From: Algoriphagus antarcticus
GTDB lineage: Bacteria > Bacteroidota > Bacteroidia > Cytophagales > Cyclobacteriaceae
Reading direction: 5' to 3'
Length of the DNA stretch: 64,000 bases
NCBI RefSeq assembly: GCF_002150685.1
Contig: NZ_MSSW01000003.1
Location: 1 to 64,000, forward strand
The notes below the pieces were generated by a model. It searched no databases. It had not been told where the DNA came from and saw only the letters and a program-made list of their open reading frames with translations. Positions 18,257 to 27,595 of this stretch are shown piece by piece; the stretch's first letter is position 1, and every line of letters starts with the position of its first letter. The position numbers and the translations under genes were made by a program.

Positions 18257-20581
18257 ATGAAGACATCAGTTATTTTCCACAAACAGTTCGCAATGATCCT
18301 CACATGCATCGCGTTGACTGTTTCCTTCCTTGCAAATGCCCAGACTACAGAAAAACTGACTGGCACTTTGCTAAATGCGTCCAATGAGGAGCCAGTTCCA
18401 TTCGCCAATGCGGTCCTGTACCAGCTTCCCGATTCAATATTTATAGCAGGAACGAATACGGACAGCGATGGTAACTTTCATCTGCCCTTTTCAGGAAATA
18501 GCCCTTTGTTTTTAAAATTCAGCTACATGGGTTTTGAAAACGTAATTTTGACGCTAGAAGATTCAGGAGAGCTTGATCTCGGAAAGGTATATATCCGGGA
18601 GTCGGAAATGGTATTAGAAACCCTGGTGGTAGCAGGTGAAAAGGTAAAAGGAAGTACAGAAGGAGGAAAAGCTGTCTTTTTAATCAATAAACAGCATGTG
18701 GCCGCTTCTAATACCGGCATGGATATCCTGAACCAGATTCCTGGAGTTTTTGTGGATTTTAACCAAAGCATCCGTATTAGTGGAAAGAATAAGATCATCA
18801 TCTTTGTTGACGGTGCTGAAAGGGACCACAGGTATGTGCAGCAGCTTAGGGCAGAGCAAATTGATAAAATTGAGCTGGTGATGAATCCTTCAGCCATGTT
18901 TGCAGGTGAAGCAGATGCCGTCATCCATATCCTATTGGCCGAAAAGGAAACCGGCTTCTCGGGAATGGTCTATGCTGAACTGCCCATTTCGCGGAATGAA
19001 GTATACAGTTTCCCCACAGCAAGTCTGTCAATTTATACTCCGAAACTACATGCCTATACCAGTTACAATGGAGCTTTTAGCTTTTTTGATGTTACACAGA
19101 GTTATGAGCGAAAAATTTTTGGTGAAGGGGAAATTTTGACGGACCAACAAACCCGGCAGAGAAGTCTTTCCCACACCTTGCATCAAGGATTGGAATATGC
19201 CTTTGCTCCGAGCACTTTACTTCATGGCTATCTGGCGGCCAGCTGGTTTTCAGAAACCCATAATGGGAACATAACCCTTCAAAAAAACGAAATGGAGCCT
19301 TGGATAGCTCAGCGGCAGGAAAAAGACTGGAATAGGTCTGTGACAACAGCCCTCTATCTGCAGCATGAATTTAATAAAGAAAAAGATAAAGGAATTACGG
19401 TGGATTGGACACATAGCCGCTTGATGGGAGAAAACAGGTTAACCCTTCTCCATGAAGAGGAAAGTTTTGTCAACGCTACTCGCCCGGAACAAAAAGTTTC
19501 AAATTTAAAGGTTGATTTCAGAACAAGGTTAACCTCTGCCATTCGCCTGATGACAGGATTTCAGATACAACAGCAACACTTTGGGAATGGCCATGAAAAC
19601 AGCTTTGATTTTAAAAGCAGCGTCCAAGCCCTTTACAGTACCATCCGTTGGAAAAAAAATGCGTGGGATATGGAAGCCGGGCTTAGGACAGAGCAAATAC
19701 ACATCCAAACGGCCAATCAGGACAAAAAAAGGAATCATTTGTACGTCTTGCCCAATGTAAGAATGGGATATGTTTGGAATGAGAGACATTCTGCGAGGTT
19801 CTTTTTCCGTTCCGCCATGGTATACCCCTTATTTCACCAGCTAAATGATTTTGAGGCCACTCTGGATCCATATACCATATCCTTTGGCAATCAGGACTTA
19901 CAGCCTTATATCTATTATCAGGCCAATCTGGAACATACCTGGAATACAGGAAACCTCATGCTTATGAATTCTTTGTTCTTTGAAAAAAGAAGCAATGTGA
20001 TCAACAGTCTAAATAGCATGAATACATCTGGTCTGATGGAGGTCACTTTTGACAATCTGGGAGACCTGTACCAAATAGGCTTACAGTCCAGTGGGTCTCT
20101 GAGGCTGAGTAAATCCATTTCATTAAACCATATGATCAGAATTTTCCATAGCAGTGGCGTCGGAAATGAGATAGAAAATTTCCCATCAAGAGACCGTTTG
20201 GCCATGGAGACTGGATTTTCGGGAATAATGGCAATTAAAAAGGATATTACCATCACCCTCCGGTTCAGGTACCTATCTCCAGTTTATGATATTCAATCTA
20301 ATTTGTTTAGCGGTCCTTTGTATTTTGTAGCAGGAGAGAAAAAGCTAGGAGATCAGTGGAAAGTCGGCTTGACATCTGCTCTGCCCTTTTCCCGAAAATT
20401 TACCTACTATGGATTGGATACCAAGGGAGATGAATTTTACCAAAGGGCTATCGGACAGATTAATATGTCCAGGATACCATTATGGTTTACTGTGAACTAC
20501 TCATTTCAAAAAGGCAAGAAAGTAAAAAAAGAAAATAGGAACGTTTCCAGCGGACTACACATCAATAAAAGAGGCTTCTGA
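18257..20581 (+). CDS. TonB-dependent receptor-like outer-membrane protein
   Basis: This is an outer-membrane beta-barrel protein of the carboxypeptidase-regulatory/plug/OMP_b-brl type. The 774-aa protein has a signal peptide ending at SFLANAQ (about residue 29). A CarboxypepD_reg-like domain follows (GTLLNASNEEPVPFANAVLY, DGNFHLPF), then a plug with TGMDILNQIPGVFVDF and IIIFVDGAERD, and an aromatic barrel. It is much shorter than SusC proteins and has no SusD partner, so peptide or metal-chelate uptake, or a signalling role, is as likely as glycan uptake. It lies 147 bp after the LytTR gene and is the last gene of the cargo. Confidence 0.88.
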   Translation: MKTSVIFHKQFAMILTCIALTVSFLANAQTTEKLTGTLLNASNEEPVPFANAVLYQLPDSIFIAGTNTDSDGNFHLPFSGNSPLFLKFSYMGFENVILTLEDSGELDLGKVYIRESEMVLETLVVAGEKVKGSTEGGKAVFLINKQHVAASNTGMDILNQIPGVFVDFNQSIRISGKNKIIIFVDGAERDHRYVQQLRAEQIDKIELVMNPSAMFAGEADAVIHILLAEKETGFSGMVYAELPISRNEVYSFPTASLSIYTPKLHAYTSYNGAFSFFDVTQSYERKIFGEGEILTDQQTRQRSLSHTLHQGLEYAFAPSTLLHGYLAASWFSETHNGNITLQKNEMEPWIAQRQEKDWNRSVTTALYLQHEFNKEKDKGITVDWTHSRLMGENRLTLLHEEESFVNATRPEQKVSNLKVDFRTRLTSAIRLMTGFQIQQQHFGNGHENSFDFKSSVQALYSTIRWKKNAWDMEAGLRTEQIHIQTANQDKKRNHLYVLPNVRMGYVWNERHSARFFFRSAMVYPLFHQLNDFEATLDPYTISFGNQDLQPYIYYQANLEHTWNTGNLMLMNSLFFEKRSNVINSLNSMNTSGLMEVTFDNLGDLYQIGLQSSGSLRLSKSISLNHMIRIFHSSGVGNEIENFPSRDRLAMETGFSGIMAIKKDITITLRFRYLSPVYDIQSNLFSGPLYFVAGEKKLGDQWKVGLTSALPFSRKFTYYGLDTKGDEFYQRAIGQINMSRIPLWFTVNYSFQKGKKVKKENRNVSSGLHINKRGF

Positions 20582-20664
20582 TTTCAGAAAAAGGTATTCC
20601 ACACCTGATTTCCCCTGCGAGGTGTATTAATATCTTCACTGTGCGTTGCTTCTATCTATGTTCG

Positions 20665-21024
20665 ATAGAAAGTAACAAAATCACCTTTTGCCAAGCGTCA
20701 TTTCTGACGATGGGTGAAAACATCCAGCAACTTGCAGCGCTGTGGCTTGAGCAAAAACGGATTTCTTTTCTCCACATTCGGGATGTGGAAGGAGATAAGT
20801 ACAACTTCCGTGAGACCTTTCATGACAAAGGCCCCACGGACATGGTGGAAATGTTTGAAACCTATAAGAAATATGGGTTTGATGGGCCAATACGTCCAGA
20901 TCATGCACCCGCGATGTACGGGGAAACTCTGGGTACTTTTGGGGGAAGTACTTCAGTAGGCTATGAGATCACCGGTAAAGTCTTTGCCATAGGCTATTTG
21001 AAGGGGATTTATGAATCCATATAG
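20665..21024 (+). pseudogene. 3' fragment of uxuA (mannonate dehydratase)
   Basis: This encodes the last 119 residues of mannonate dehydratase, including equivalents of Cys216, His244 and Asp286 but lacking the first 207 residues and His177. The frame is open back to a fortuitous GTG at 20641, so gene callers will report a 127-aa protein. It cannot be an active enzyme. Protein changes relative to the full copy are few and conservative, suggesting recent origin or gene conversion. Confidence 0.88.
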
Positions 21025-21281
21025 TTATGTTTAACTAGAAATCTGAGTTCAGATTGAAGATAGATTGAGATTTAATGATCACAGTATTTTTCCTTTTTAC
21101 TAAAAAAAATATCCAATAATGGACTTCTTTCAGATTTTCAGACCAGTACTACTTTTAACAGGTATTATTTTCTTTGGTGCTTGTGATCCAGCTCCTAAAG
21201 AAACCAATTCACTCCGTGATGGAAACCTTGTTTATGAGGAATATAGTCCTGAGTCGTCAGATTTAGTGATTTCTCGATCAG
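20665..21281 (+). repeat. 617-bp long direct repeat, right copy
   Basis: This is the right partner of 15504-16120. It contains the uxuA 3' fragment, the spacer and the beginning of the intact ADP-ribosylglycohydrolase gene. Homology starts abruptly at 20665, inside what was uxuA codon 208. Confidence 0.95.
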
Positions 21282-22396
21282 CCTATTTGGATAAGCTTTA
21301 TGGCTTTTGGTTGGGAGAGAGCATCGGCAATTGGACTGGGCTAGTGACCGAAATGGATAAAATTGGAAATATTGGAGAGATCCAGATAGGAGACTTTTAC
21401 ACCAGAAAGGATTGGTGGGGCTCTGATGACGATACGGACATTGAGTACATGTACCAATATTTGCTTTACACCAATCAAACGAGCATACTTACTCCCGTTC
21501 AAATTAGAGAGGGTTGGTTAAAGCACATCAAGTCCGAGGAAGAGAATTACCTCTGGGTTTCCAATCAAACTGCCTTCAACTTGATGGAGGAAGGGATGCT
21601 TCCACCGTTGACCGGCGATCCCATTAACAACAAGCATTTTGATATGATAGATGCTCAGTTGACTACGGAGATTTTTGGACTTTTTGCTCCAGCTAGACCT
21701 GATAAAGCATTGGAACTGGCTAATCTGCCTATTCAAACCACCGCCAGAAATGAAGCTCAAAAGATCGCTGAGTTTTACGTGATCATGCATTCAATGGCTT
21801 CTAAAGTGGACAGTAAGCTTCCCATGAAAGATCAATTGATGTGGATGTCCAAAGAGGCGAGAAAGAATTTGCCAGCCGATTCGTATCCAGCAAAGATGTA
21901 TGATTTTGTGTTCGATCAGTATGAGAATGGTGCTAAATGGGAAAGTACGCGTGACTCCTTATATGTAAAGTACCAGGAGAATCAAGAAGATGGTTACGCC
22001 ATTACTTCAAAAAACCTGTATTGCAATGGTTGTTTTGCTGCAGGAATAAACTTTGGAGCAAGTATGGTGAGTTTGTTTTATGGAGAAGGAGATTTGAAAG
22101 AAACCATTAAAATAGGAGCACTTTCGGGTTGGGATTCTGATAATCCAACAGCGACTTGGGCAGGTTTAATAGGATTTATGCTGGGAGGGGAAGAAGTGCA
22201 GAGGCAATTTGGAGGAGGTCTTTCCGAGCAATTTAATATCCACAGAACGAGACAGAATTTCCCAAACAACGGGCTGGATACTTTTGAGAATATGGCTAAA
22301 GTGGGCGTTTATATTACAGACCGTGCCGTTCAAGAGGTACTTGGTGGAGGAGTCGATCTGGAAAAGGTTGTTTGGTATGTGCCTGTTGTTAAATAG
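21119..22396 (+). CDS. ADP-ribosylglycohydrolase family lipoprotein
   Basis: The 425-aa protein has a lipoprotein signal (lipobox FFGAC, Cys22) and an ADP-ribosylglycohydrolase (DraG-like) domain. Visible metal-binding motifs are SDDDTDIEY (residues 102-110) and, late in the protein, GWDSDNPTATWAG (Gly337 to about 349), matching the paired Asp clusters that hold two Mg2+ ions in the family. The lipid anchor places it in the periplasm or at the outer membrane, where ADP-ribosylated protein substrates are unlikely. Many secreted Bacteroidota members of this fold occur in glycan loci and may act on N- or O-glycosides. It originally followed uxuA. The specific reaction is unknown. Confidence 0.85.
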   Translation: MDFFQIFRPVLLLTGIIFFGACDPAPKETNSLRDGNLVYEEYSPESSDLVISRSAYLDKLYGFWLGESIGNWTGLVTEMDKIGNIGEIQIGDFYTRKDWWGSDDDTDIEYMYQYLLYTNQTSILTPVQIREGWLKHIKSEEENYLWVSNQTAFNLMEEGMLPPLTGDPINNKHFDMIDAQLTTEIFGLFAPARPDKALELANLPIQTTARNEAQKIAEFYVIMHSMASKVDSKLPMKDQLMWMSKEARKNLPADSYPAKMYDFVFDQYENGAKWESTRDSLYVKYQENQEDGYAITSKNLYCNGCFAAGINFGASMVSLFYGEGDLKETIKIGALSGWDSDNPTATWAGLIGFMLGGEEVQRQFGGGLSEQFNIHRTRQNFPNNGLDTFENMAKVGVYITDRAVQEVLGGGVDLEKVVWYVPVVK

Positions 22397-22567
22397 TGAA
22401 AGGCGCTTAATTTCAATTTATTGGGTGGGCGAAGTACGTCTAAAATCTTTCAGATCAGCGTTGATAGTTTTTTCAACAGAGTTAATATAATCGTCCAGAG
22501 AGTAAGGCTTCTGGCGTCATTCTGAATAACGGATCATAAATAGACTGAATTTTAGACGATTTGATAT

Positions 22568-22627
22568 CCGTTAGCTCATGAAGTCAACTTTTTGAAAGTA
22601 GGGGGAATTGCGGATAATCAGATAAAA
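22568..22627 (+). repeat. Dispersed intergenic repeat (R2), copy 1
   Basis: Text running 'ccgttagct', 'aagtcaacttt', 'attgcggataatca', 'ataaa' is shared with 43758-43818 in the same orientation with a few mismatches. It lies between convergent genes here. Confidence 0.6.
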
Positions 22628-23188
22628 TCACAACCCTTCCAGGTTGGACTTTCTTTTAGCACTCATTTTTTCGTAAAGGGATGGAGACATACCTGTGACC
22701 TTTTTAAATTGATTGGATAGATGACTGATACTGCTGTAATGAAGTCTGTACGAAATCTCCGTCAGGTTCATCTCTCCATAGAGCAGAAGTTCTTTCACCT
22801 TTTCGATTTTGTTTAGGATGATGAATTGCTGAATAGTGATCCCTTTTTCTTCGGAAAATATATTGGACAAATAGGTGTAGTCATAGTTCAATTTCTCACT
22901 TAAAAAATCAGAATAATTTGTCTTTGGCAATTCGTCAGAATAATGAATCATTTCCACAATTACATTTTTGATTCTTTCTATAAGGATATCCTTTTTGTTT
23001 TCAATTACTTCCAGCGCTGATACTTTTAGATTTGCTTTCAATCGGTGGAGCTGTTCCATGGAGACATCTTCCAGAATATCTACTACTCCTAGCTCCACCT
23101 TTACTTTTGTAATACCAAGGTTATCAAGTTCTTTTCTCACCAGCATTTTACATCGCTGACTCACCATATATTTAATATAGAGCTTCAT
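22628..23188 (-). CDS. AraC-type helix-turn-helix protein
   Basis: The 186-aa protein has a C-terminal AraC DNA-binding domain (about residues 85-178). It shows YDYTYLSNIFSEEKGITIQQFIILNKIEKVKELL in the first helix-turn-helix and ISYRLHYSSISHLSNQFKKVTGMSP in the second. The N-terminal part is short, with no cupin or response-regulator domain. Its size and layout resemble small AraC proteins found beside PAS/CheB-CheR sensors in Bacteroidota. It lies downstream of such sensors on the same strand, with about 94 bp between, so it may be the output of that signalling group; this is inference. Confidence 0.85.
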   Translation of the reverse strand: MKLYIKYMVSQRCKMLVRKELDNLGITKVKVELGVVDILEDVSMEQLHRLKANLKVSALEVIENKKDILIERIKNVIVEMIHYSDELPKTNYSDFLSEKLNYDYTYLSNIFSEEKGITIQQFIILNKIEKVKELLLYGEMNLTEISYRLHYSSISHLSNQFKKVTGMSPSLYEKMSAKRKSNLEGL

Positions 23189-23281
23189 AGCATATTCACA
23201 TTAGGTATCTAGTCTAAATTCAGAAATCATATCGGCCTGATGGTAAATTAAGTTCACTAAAAAGGTATCCCCACTAGGGAG

Positions 23282-23833
23282 CTATTTTGAAAACCTTGAA
23301 ATATCCACTACGGACAACAGGCATTTTTTGTCATCGTCGACCACACCTTCTACATAAACAGAGCGTACCAACTCTTGGTCATAGCCAAGTCTTATGTGGC
23401 AGGATTCTTTTGAATTACTGGTATATAGCAGGTCAAAAAAACGATTAAACATCTCCAAAGAATCCTGTGAGAGGAATAGTCTAAAGTTACTATCTACTAA
23501 TGAAAACCGCGGTTCTCCAAGCATTTCTGCTCCTGTGAAGTTGAGTTCCACTATTCCACTGTTCTCGTTAAGGATGAAAAAACCAATAGGTGCCAGATCG
23601 TACAGCATGGTGAGCTTTTTCAATGTTGCCTCTACTGAATCGTAAGCAAGGTGAAGCTCTTCGTTCTGCATCTCAAGTTCTATCTGATGTACGTGAAGCT
23701 CATGCAATAGCTTTTTGACATCTGCTTCCTCTGTGGGAGCGCTCTTTATTTTCTGATTCTTGATCAGTTTTTCCTCAGCTTTTTTTCGCAAAGTGCCTGG
23801 ATCCTTAAAATCAAATTCATCTTCAGGTATCAT
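23282..23833 (-). CDS. PAS-domain protein
   Basis: The 183-aa soluble protein has a charged N-terminus, a coiled-coil (about residues 35-75, with VKKLLHELHVHQIELEMQNEEL) and one PAS domain (about 75-183, with LAPIGFFILNENSGIVELNFTGAEML). No kinase or other output domain is present. Its start codon lies 1 nt after the CheB-CheR-PAS stop codon, so the two genes are almost surely translationally coupled and the products probably interact through their coiled coils. The ligand of the PAS domain is not evident. Confidence 0.88.
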   Translation of the reverse strand: MIPEDEFDFKDPGTLRKKAEEKLIKNQKIKSAPTEEADVKKLLHELHVHQIELEMQNEELHLAYDSVEATLKKLTMLYDLAPIGFFILNENSGIVELNFTGAEMLGEPRFSLVDSNFRLFLSQDSLEMFNRFFDLLYTSNSKESCHIRLGYDQELVRSVYVEGVVDDDKKCLLSVVDISRFSK

Positions 23834-23834
23834 A

Positions 23835-26759
23835 TCATACTTTAGTTATCATCATCATCATTACTTTTGAGGCTTTCAAATTACTACTCAGGAATTGAAA
23901 AGTTCCTATCACGAGGGCCTTTTTATTTTCAGCTATCAAAAGCGTCATTTCATATTTCCCCGGCTTTCCTAGTTTTGCCAATTTGTTGATGTCTTTTTCA
24001 GTTTTAGCCCATTCTGATTTAGGCACAAACATCTTTACATAATTTCTCCCTATTACTTCCTCTTTGTTTATCCCAAAGAAAAATTCTGCATTGCGGTTGA
24101 ATTCCTTTATGTCTCCGTTGGCGGATAGGCTAATGAAAATGTCAGACGTGGAATCCAGGCACATACGATGCATTTGCTCATTCTCTTCCAAGCCAACTTC
24201 AAGTTGCTTCAAGTCGGAAATGTTGATAAAAGTGATGACGAGACCGTCAATTCTGTCATCATTGGTTCTATAAGGCATAATCCGAATGGAAAACCATCGA
24301 CCGTCTTTGGCAGGAATCTGTTTTTCAATAAATATCAGCGTTTTGAGTACTTCCAGTGCGTCATCTTCTAGTTCAGGATAGATAAGATTGGTGACCTGAT
24401 CTGTAAATGGTCTACCTATATCGCTCTTGATAAATTTGAAAATATGGGTAGCCTGGTTGGTAAAACGTCTGATATTTAATTCCTTATCCAGAAAAAGTGT
24501 GGCAATGTCCGTGCTGTTAAGCAGGTTTTTCATGTCATTATTTACCCGTGAATAATCATCTGCATTCGCTAGTAACTCGGCGTTTACAGTTTGGAGTTCC
24601 TCATTTAGGCTCTGCAATTCTTCCTTCGAACTGGTTAGCTCTTCATTGGTGGATTGTAATTCTTCGTTGGTGGATTGCAGTTCCTCGTTGGCAGATTTCA
24701 ATTCCTCCTGTGATGTCTGCATTTCTTCGACCGTGTTCTGCATTTCAGATTGCATTTGCACCAATTCCTTTTCCAGTTCTAATTGACGGGGAATTTTACT
24801 TCCGGCTTTTGATGAATTACCAACAGGCAAGGGCGTATCTACTTCCTTAAAAATAATCATCACATTCCCCTTTAGCAGGTCTGGCTGCTCAATAGGTTGA
24901 ATCCTGATGTCTAAAGTTTGAGAATCACCTTTCGTTCCTACTTTAATATTTCGCAGTACAACAGGCACTTTCTTTTGAATGACTTTCCGGAAGGCTAAAG
25001 GGAACTTCTGGCGCAATCCTTCCCGTAACATGGCGAAAATATTAAGATTCGCCTTACCCACAGAAGGTTCTAGATATTTCCCCGTACGTCCGCTCGTGTA
25101 GATAATGTCGCCGTCTTCGTTGACCAGTACACCCACAGGAGAAAAATACTTAAGCAAGAGTTGATCAGCAAGTGTTTGAATATTCGGTATTGATTCGAGA
25201 GGAGATGTTTTTTCATTTTCAACGGGATTCGTCTTGGAAAATGAAGTGGGAAAATCAAATGATTCGGGTGATTGGGTCAAGGCAGTCTTTTGGTAAAATT
25301 TAAGTTTGGTGTCTAATGTGCTGAAAAGATTTCCCTGAGATCCAAGGGACTCGGAGCTGCCCAGGAGTAGGAACCCTTCGGGATTGATGCTGTAGTAAAA
25401 CAACCCAATTATTTTCTTTTGCAACTCATGATCCAAATAGATCAGTAGGTTACGACAGGAGATAAAATCAAGTTTGGTGAAAGGCGGGTGCATCGTGAGA
25501 TTGTGTTGAGCAAATACCACCATTTCCCTTATTTCTGTTTTCACACAATAGCCTTCCTCCGTTTTTACAAAGAAGCGTTTCAAACGTTCAGGTGACACAT
25601 CAGAAGCAATACTGGCTCGGAAAACACCTTTTCGTGCCCTTTCGATTGAGTCATTGTCCAGGTCTGTAGCAAATATCTGCATGGAGACGCCCTCCCTATC
25701 TGTTTTTTCAAGCGCTTCTTTGAATATAATAGCCAGCGAATAAGCTTCTTCACCAGTAGAGCACCCGGGCACCCACGCTCGTAAAAGTGGGTCGGATTTT
25801 GCATTGTTTATAATAGACGGTATAACTGTTTTTTTCAATTTCTCCCAAACATTGGCGTCCCGAAAAAAATTGGTGACCCCAATCATCAGTTCCTTGAATA
25901 GAATATCTCCTTCGTTTGGATTTTCGTGCAAAAAATTCACATAGGAAGTGATTTTGTTAAGTTTGTGAACAGCCATACGTCTTTCAATACGTCGGTAAAG
26001 CGTGCTTTTTTTGTACAGAGAAAAATCATTGCCGGTATAAGAATGCAAGAGGATAATGATTTTTTCAAGTGAGCTATCATCCTTAACCTCAATCTCCGGA
26101 TTTGATTTCTTAGCAGGAATATGCTTAAGAAGTTCAATTAGTTTTGCAGGCAGCTCATTTGCTGGGGCCACTGTATCTACAGAAACGGCTTCAATAGCAC
26201 TTCGTGGCATGCTGTCAAATTTTGCATTTTCTGGGGTTTGTACCATAACTCTGCCGTTGTTTTCTTTTATGGCGCGAATTCCGGCGGATCCATCGGATCC
26301 CATGCCTGACAGTATGATGCCGACACCAAGCTCTTTTCGGTCTTCAGCTAGGGATTGCAAGAAAAAATCAATTGGAAGTCGCATTCCTCTTGTTTCCAAG
26401 GGGTGGAAAAGGTGAAGTTTTCCTTTCATTATGGACATGCTCTTATTGGGCGGAATCACATAAACGCTATCTGGTTCCACCAGCATGCCATCGGTAACCT
26501 CCAATACCTTCAATTTCGTTTTTCGCTGCAGAATCTCAGGGAGCATACCTTTCTGCGTAGGATCCAGGTGCTGGATTATCACATAGCCAAATCCACTGGC
26601 TGAGGGAACATTAGTCAAGAATTGTTCTAAGGCCTCAAGACCGCCTGCAGATGCGCCAATACATACAATAGGGAACATTTCAGATTTTAATTTCGGATCA
26701 ATATTATTTTCACTTACGTCCTGAAAAATAGCCTTTTGTTTTGATTTGGTGGTTGTCAA
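23835..26759 (-). CDS. CheB-CheR fusion with coiled coil and PAS domains
   Basis: A single 974-aa protein contains several modules. First is a CheB-type methylesterase domain (about 28-215) with catalytic Ser37 (GASAGG), His64 (IQHLD) and Asp156 (GMGSDG). A CheR methyltransferase domain follows (about 225-490), with WVPGCSTGEEAYSLAI as the SAM site. Next is a long heptad coiled coil (about 650-735) made of repeated NEELQS/EELTSS units, then two PAS domains (about 740-850 and 855-970). There is no histidine kinase domain and no CheA, CheW or receptor gene in the window. Such fusions are known as signalling hubs outside classical chemotaxis, but their substrates are mostly undefined. Confidence 0.93.
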   Translation of the reverse strand: MTTTKSKQKAIFQDVSENNIDPKLKSEMFPIVCIGASAGGLEALEQFLTNVPSASGFGYVIIQHLDPTQKGMLPEILQRKTKLKVLEVTDGMLVEPDSVYVIPPNKSMSIMKGKLHLFHPLETRGMRLPIDFFLQSLAEDRKELGVGIILSGMGSDGSAGIRAIKENNGRVMVQTPENAKFDSMPRSAIEAVSVDTVAPANELPAKLIELLKHIPAKKSNPEIEVKDDSSLEKIIILLHSYTGNDFSLYKKSTLYRRIERRMAVHKLNKITSYVNFLHENPNEGDILFKELMIGVTNFFRDANVWEKLKKTVIPSIINNAKSDPLLRAWVPGCSTGEEAYSLAIIFKEALEKTDREGVSMQIFATDLDNDSIERARKGVFRASIASDVSPERLKRFFVKTEEGYCVKTEIREMVVFAQHNLTMHPPFTKLDFISCRNLLIYLDHELQKKIIGLFYYSINPEGFLLLGSSESLGSQGNLFSTLDTKLKFYQKTALTQSPESFDFPTSFSKTNPVENEKTSPLESIPNIQTLADQLLLKYFSPVGVLVNEDGDIIYTSGRTGKYLEPSVGKANLNIFAMLREGLRQKFPLAFRKVIQKKVPVVLRNIKVGTKGDSQTLDIRIQPIEQPDLLKGNVMIIFKEVDTPLPVGNSSKAGSKIPRQLELEKELVQMQSEMQNTVEEMQTSQEELKSANEELQSTNEELQSTNEELTSSKEELQSLNEELQTVNAELLANADDYSRVNNDMKNLLNSTDIATLFLDKELNIRRFTNQATHIFKFIKSDIGRPFTDQVTNLIYPELEDDALEVLKTLIFIEKQIPAKDGRWFSIRIMPYRTNDDRIDGLVITFINISDLKQLEVGLEENEQMHRMCLDSTSDIFISLSANGDIKEFNRNAEFFFGINKEEVIGRNYVKMFVPKSEWAKTEKDINKLAKLGKPGKYEMTLLIAENKKALVIGTFQFLSSNLKASKVMMMMITKV

Positions 26760-27088
26760 TTCTAAGAATTTATGGTAACATCTGGTTTTGGGAGGACATC
26801 TGCAGGGTTGTTGGAATGCCTATGTTCAGAAATGCAAAAGATAAGATATGCGAAATGATAAACGTAAAATAATTCTGGGTAAAAGTTACATATATCACAC
26901 ATTTCAGCTTTTCAGCCAATTCCTATTTGAAGCATCTAGTAGTTGTTTTACGGAGTGTTCTCCAATTATACCAAATTAGGGTGTTTATTCTTCCAGTAAG
27001 GAAAATGAAAAAAGCTTACCAACAATGGAAAAAGTAACGATCATAAGTCCATGGCCGTTTATCTCATGATTACCCGGTGCTAGCTTCT
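26760..27088. other. Intergenic region upstream of the CheB-CheR fusion gene
   Basis: This 329-bp gap is AT-rich. It must contain the promoter of the leftward CheB-CheR gene. I see no repeat, RNA or convincing open frame in it. Confidence 0.4.
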
Positions 27089-27559
27089 TTAATTGCTTTC
27101 GAGTAAAATGGATTTATCCTTGATAATAATTTCCAGATTGATTTTTGATTCAACCGACCGGGCAACGTGACACGCATCTTTTGCTTTTTTTAAAATGCGC
27201 ATCGTTTTACTTCTGTAGAGCTCATGGGGGATTACAACCAAAGGTTTGAGGAGGATTTTGCTCATTATAAATTCCCCCTCAACCAATTCCATCCTACCTT
27301 CTGCCTTACAGCTGAAGCTTGTAATTTGCAGCATGGAATTTTTGGCTATAGCAAAAAAGGTAGTCTTTAGGCAGCCACAAATAGCAGCAACAAATAAATG
27401 CTCCGGAGACCAAATCCCAGCCGTTATCTGGGGAAATTCTTGAGGTGATACCACCTTAATACAAACACTGTTTTTCTTGTTTAACTCAGGAGAAGACAAG
27501 TTGCCCTTGAGAATATGTACTAAATCTATAATTCCGTTATTGCGATAGTGGATTTCCAT
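27089..27559 (-). CDS. OsmC family protein
   Basis: The 156-aa protein has the OsmC/Ohr fold signature SPEHLFVAAICGCLKTTF, with Cys63 at the position of the family's first redox cysteine. A second cysteine, Cys130 in KDACHVARSV, matches the conserved C-terminal site. These proteins reduce organic hydroperoxides with thiol donors in the cytoplasm. An additional Cys61 next to the active site is unusual. It lies 37 bp downstream of the DUF2892 membrane protein gene on the same strand, a frequent pairing in stress loci. The exact peroxide substrate is unknown. Confidence 0.88.
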   Translation of the reverse strand: MEIHYRNNGIIDLVHILKGNLSSPELNKKNSVCIKVVSPQEFPQITAGIWSPEHLFVAAICGCLKTTFFAIAKNSMLQITSFSCKAEGRMELVEGEFIMSKILLKPLVVIPHELYRSKTMRILKKAKDACHVARSVESKINLEIIIKDKSILLESN

Positions 27560-27595
27560 TTTTTTCTGTTACGAGGTTTTAGTTCTCCCAAAGAT

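Larger units (their letters stand above)
16121..20664 (+). other. 4.5-kb cargo between the long direct repeats
   Basis: DNA bracketed by the two 617-bp repeats carries three genes: a CPBP protease, a LytTR regulator and a TonB-dependent receptor. No transposase, integrase or terminal inverted repeat is seen. The arrangement is full uxuA, truncated glycohydrolase, cargo, truncated uxuA, full glycohydrolase. This is what a single crossover of a circle bearing the shared 617-bp segment would leave. Confidence 0.7.

Noticed and set aside
18523..18924. 133-aa minus-strand frame inside the TonB receptor gene
   Set aside because: Antisense shadow of the plug domain with no family resemblance.
20641..21024. 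127-aa 'mannonate dehydratase' starting at GTG
   Set aside because: Homology begins only at 20665 and lacks the first 207 residues and one metal ligand; it is a duplicated gene fragment.
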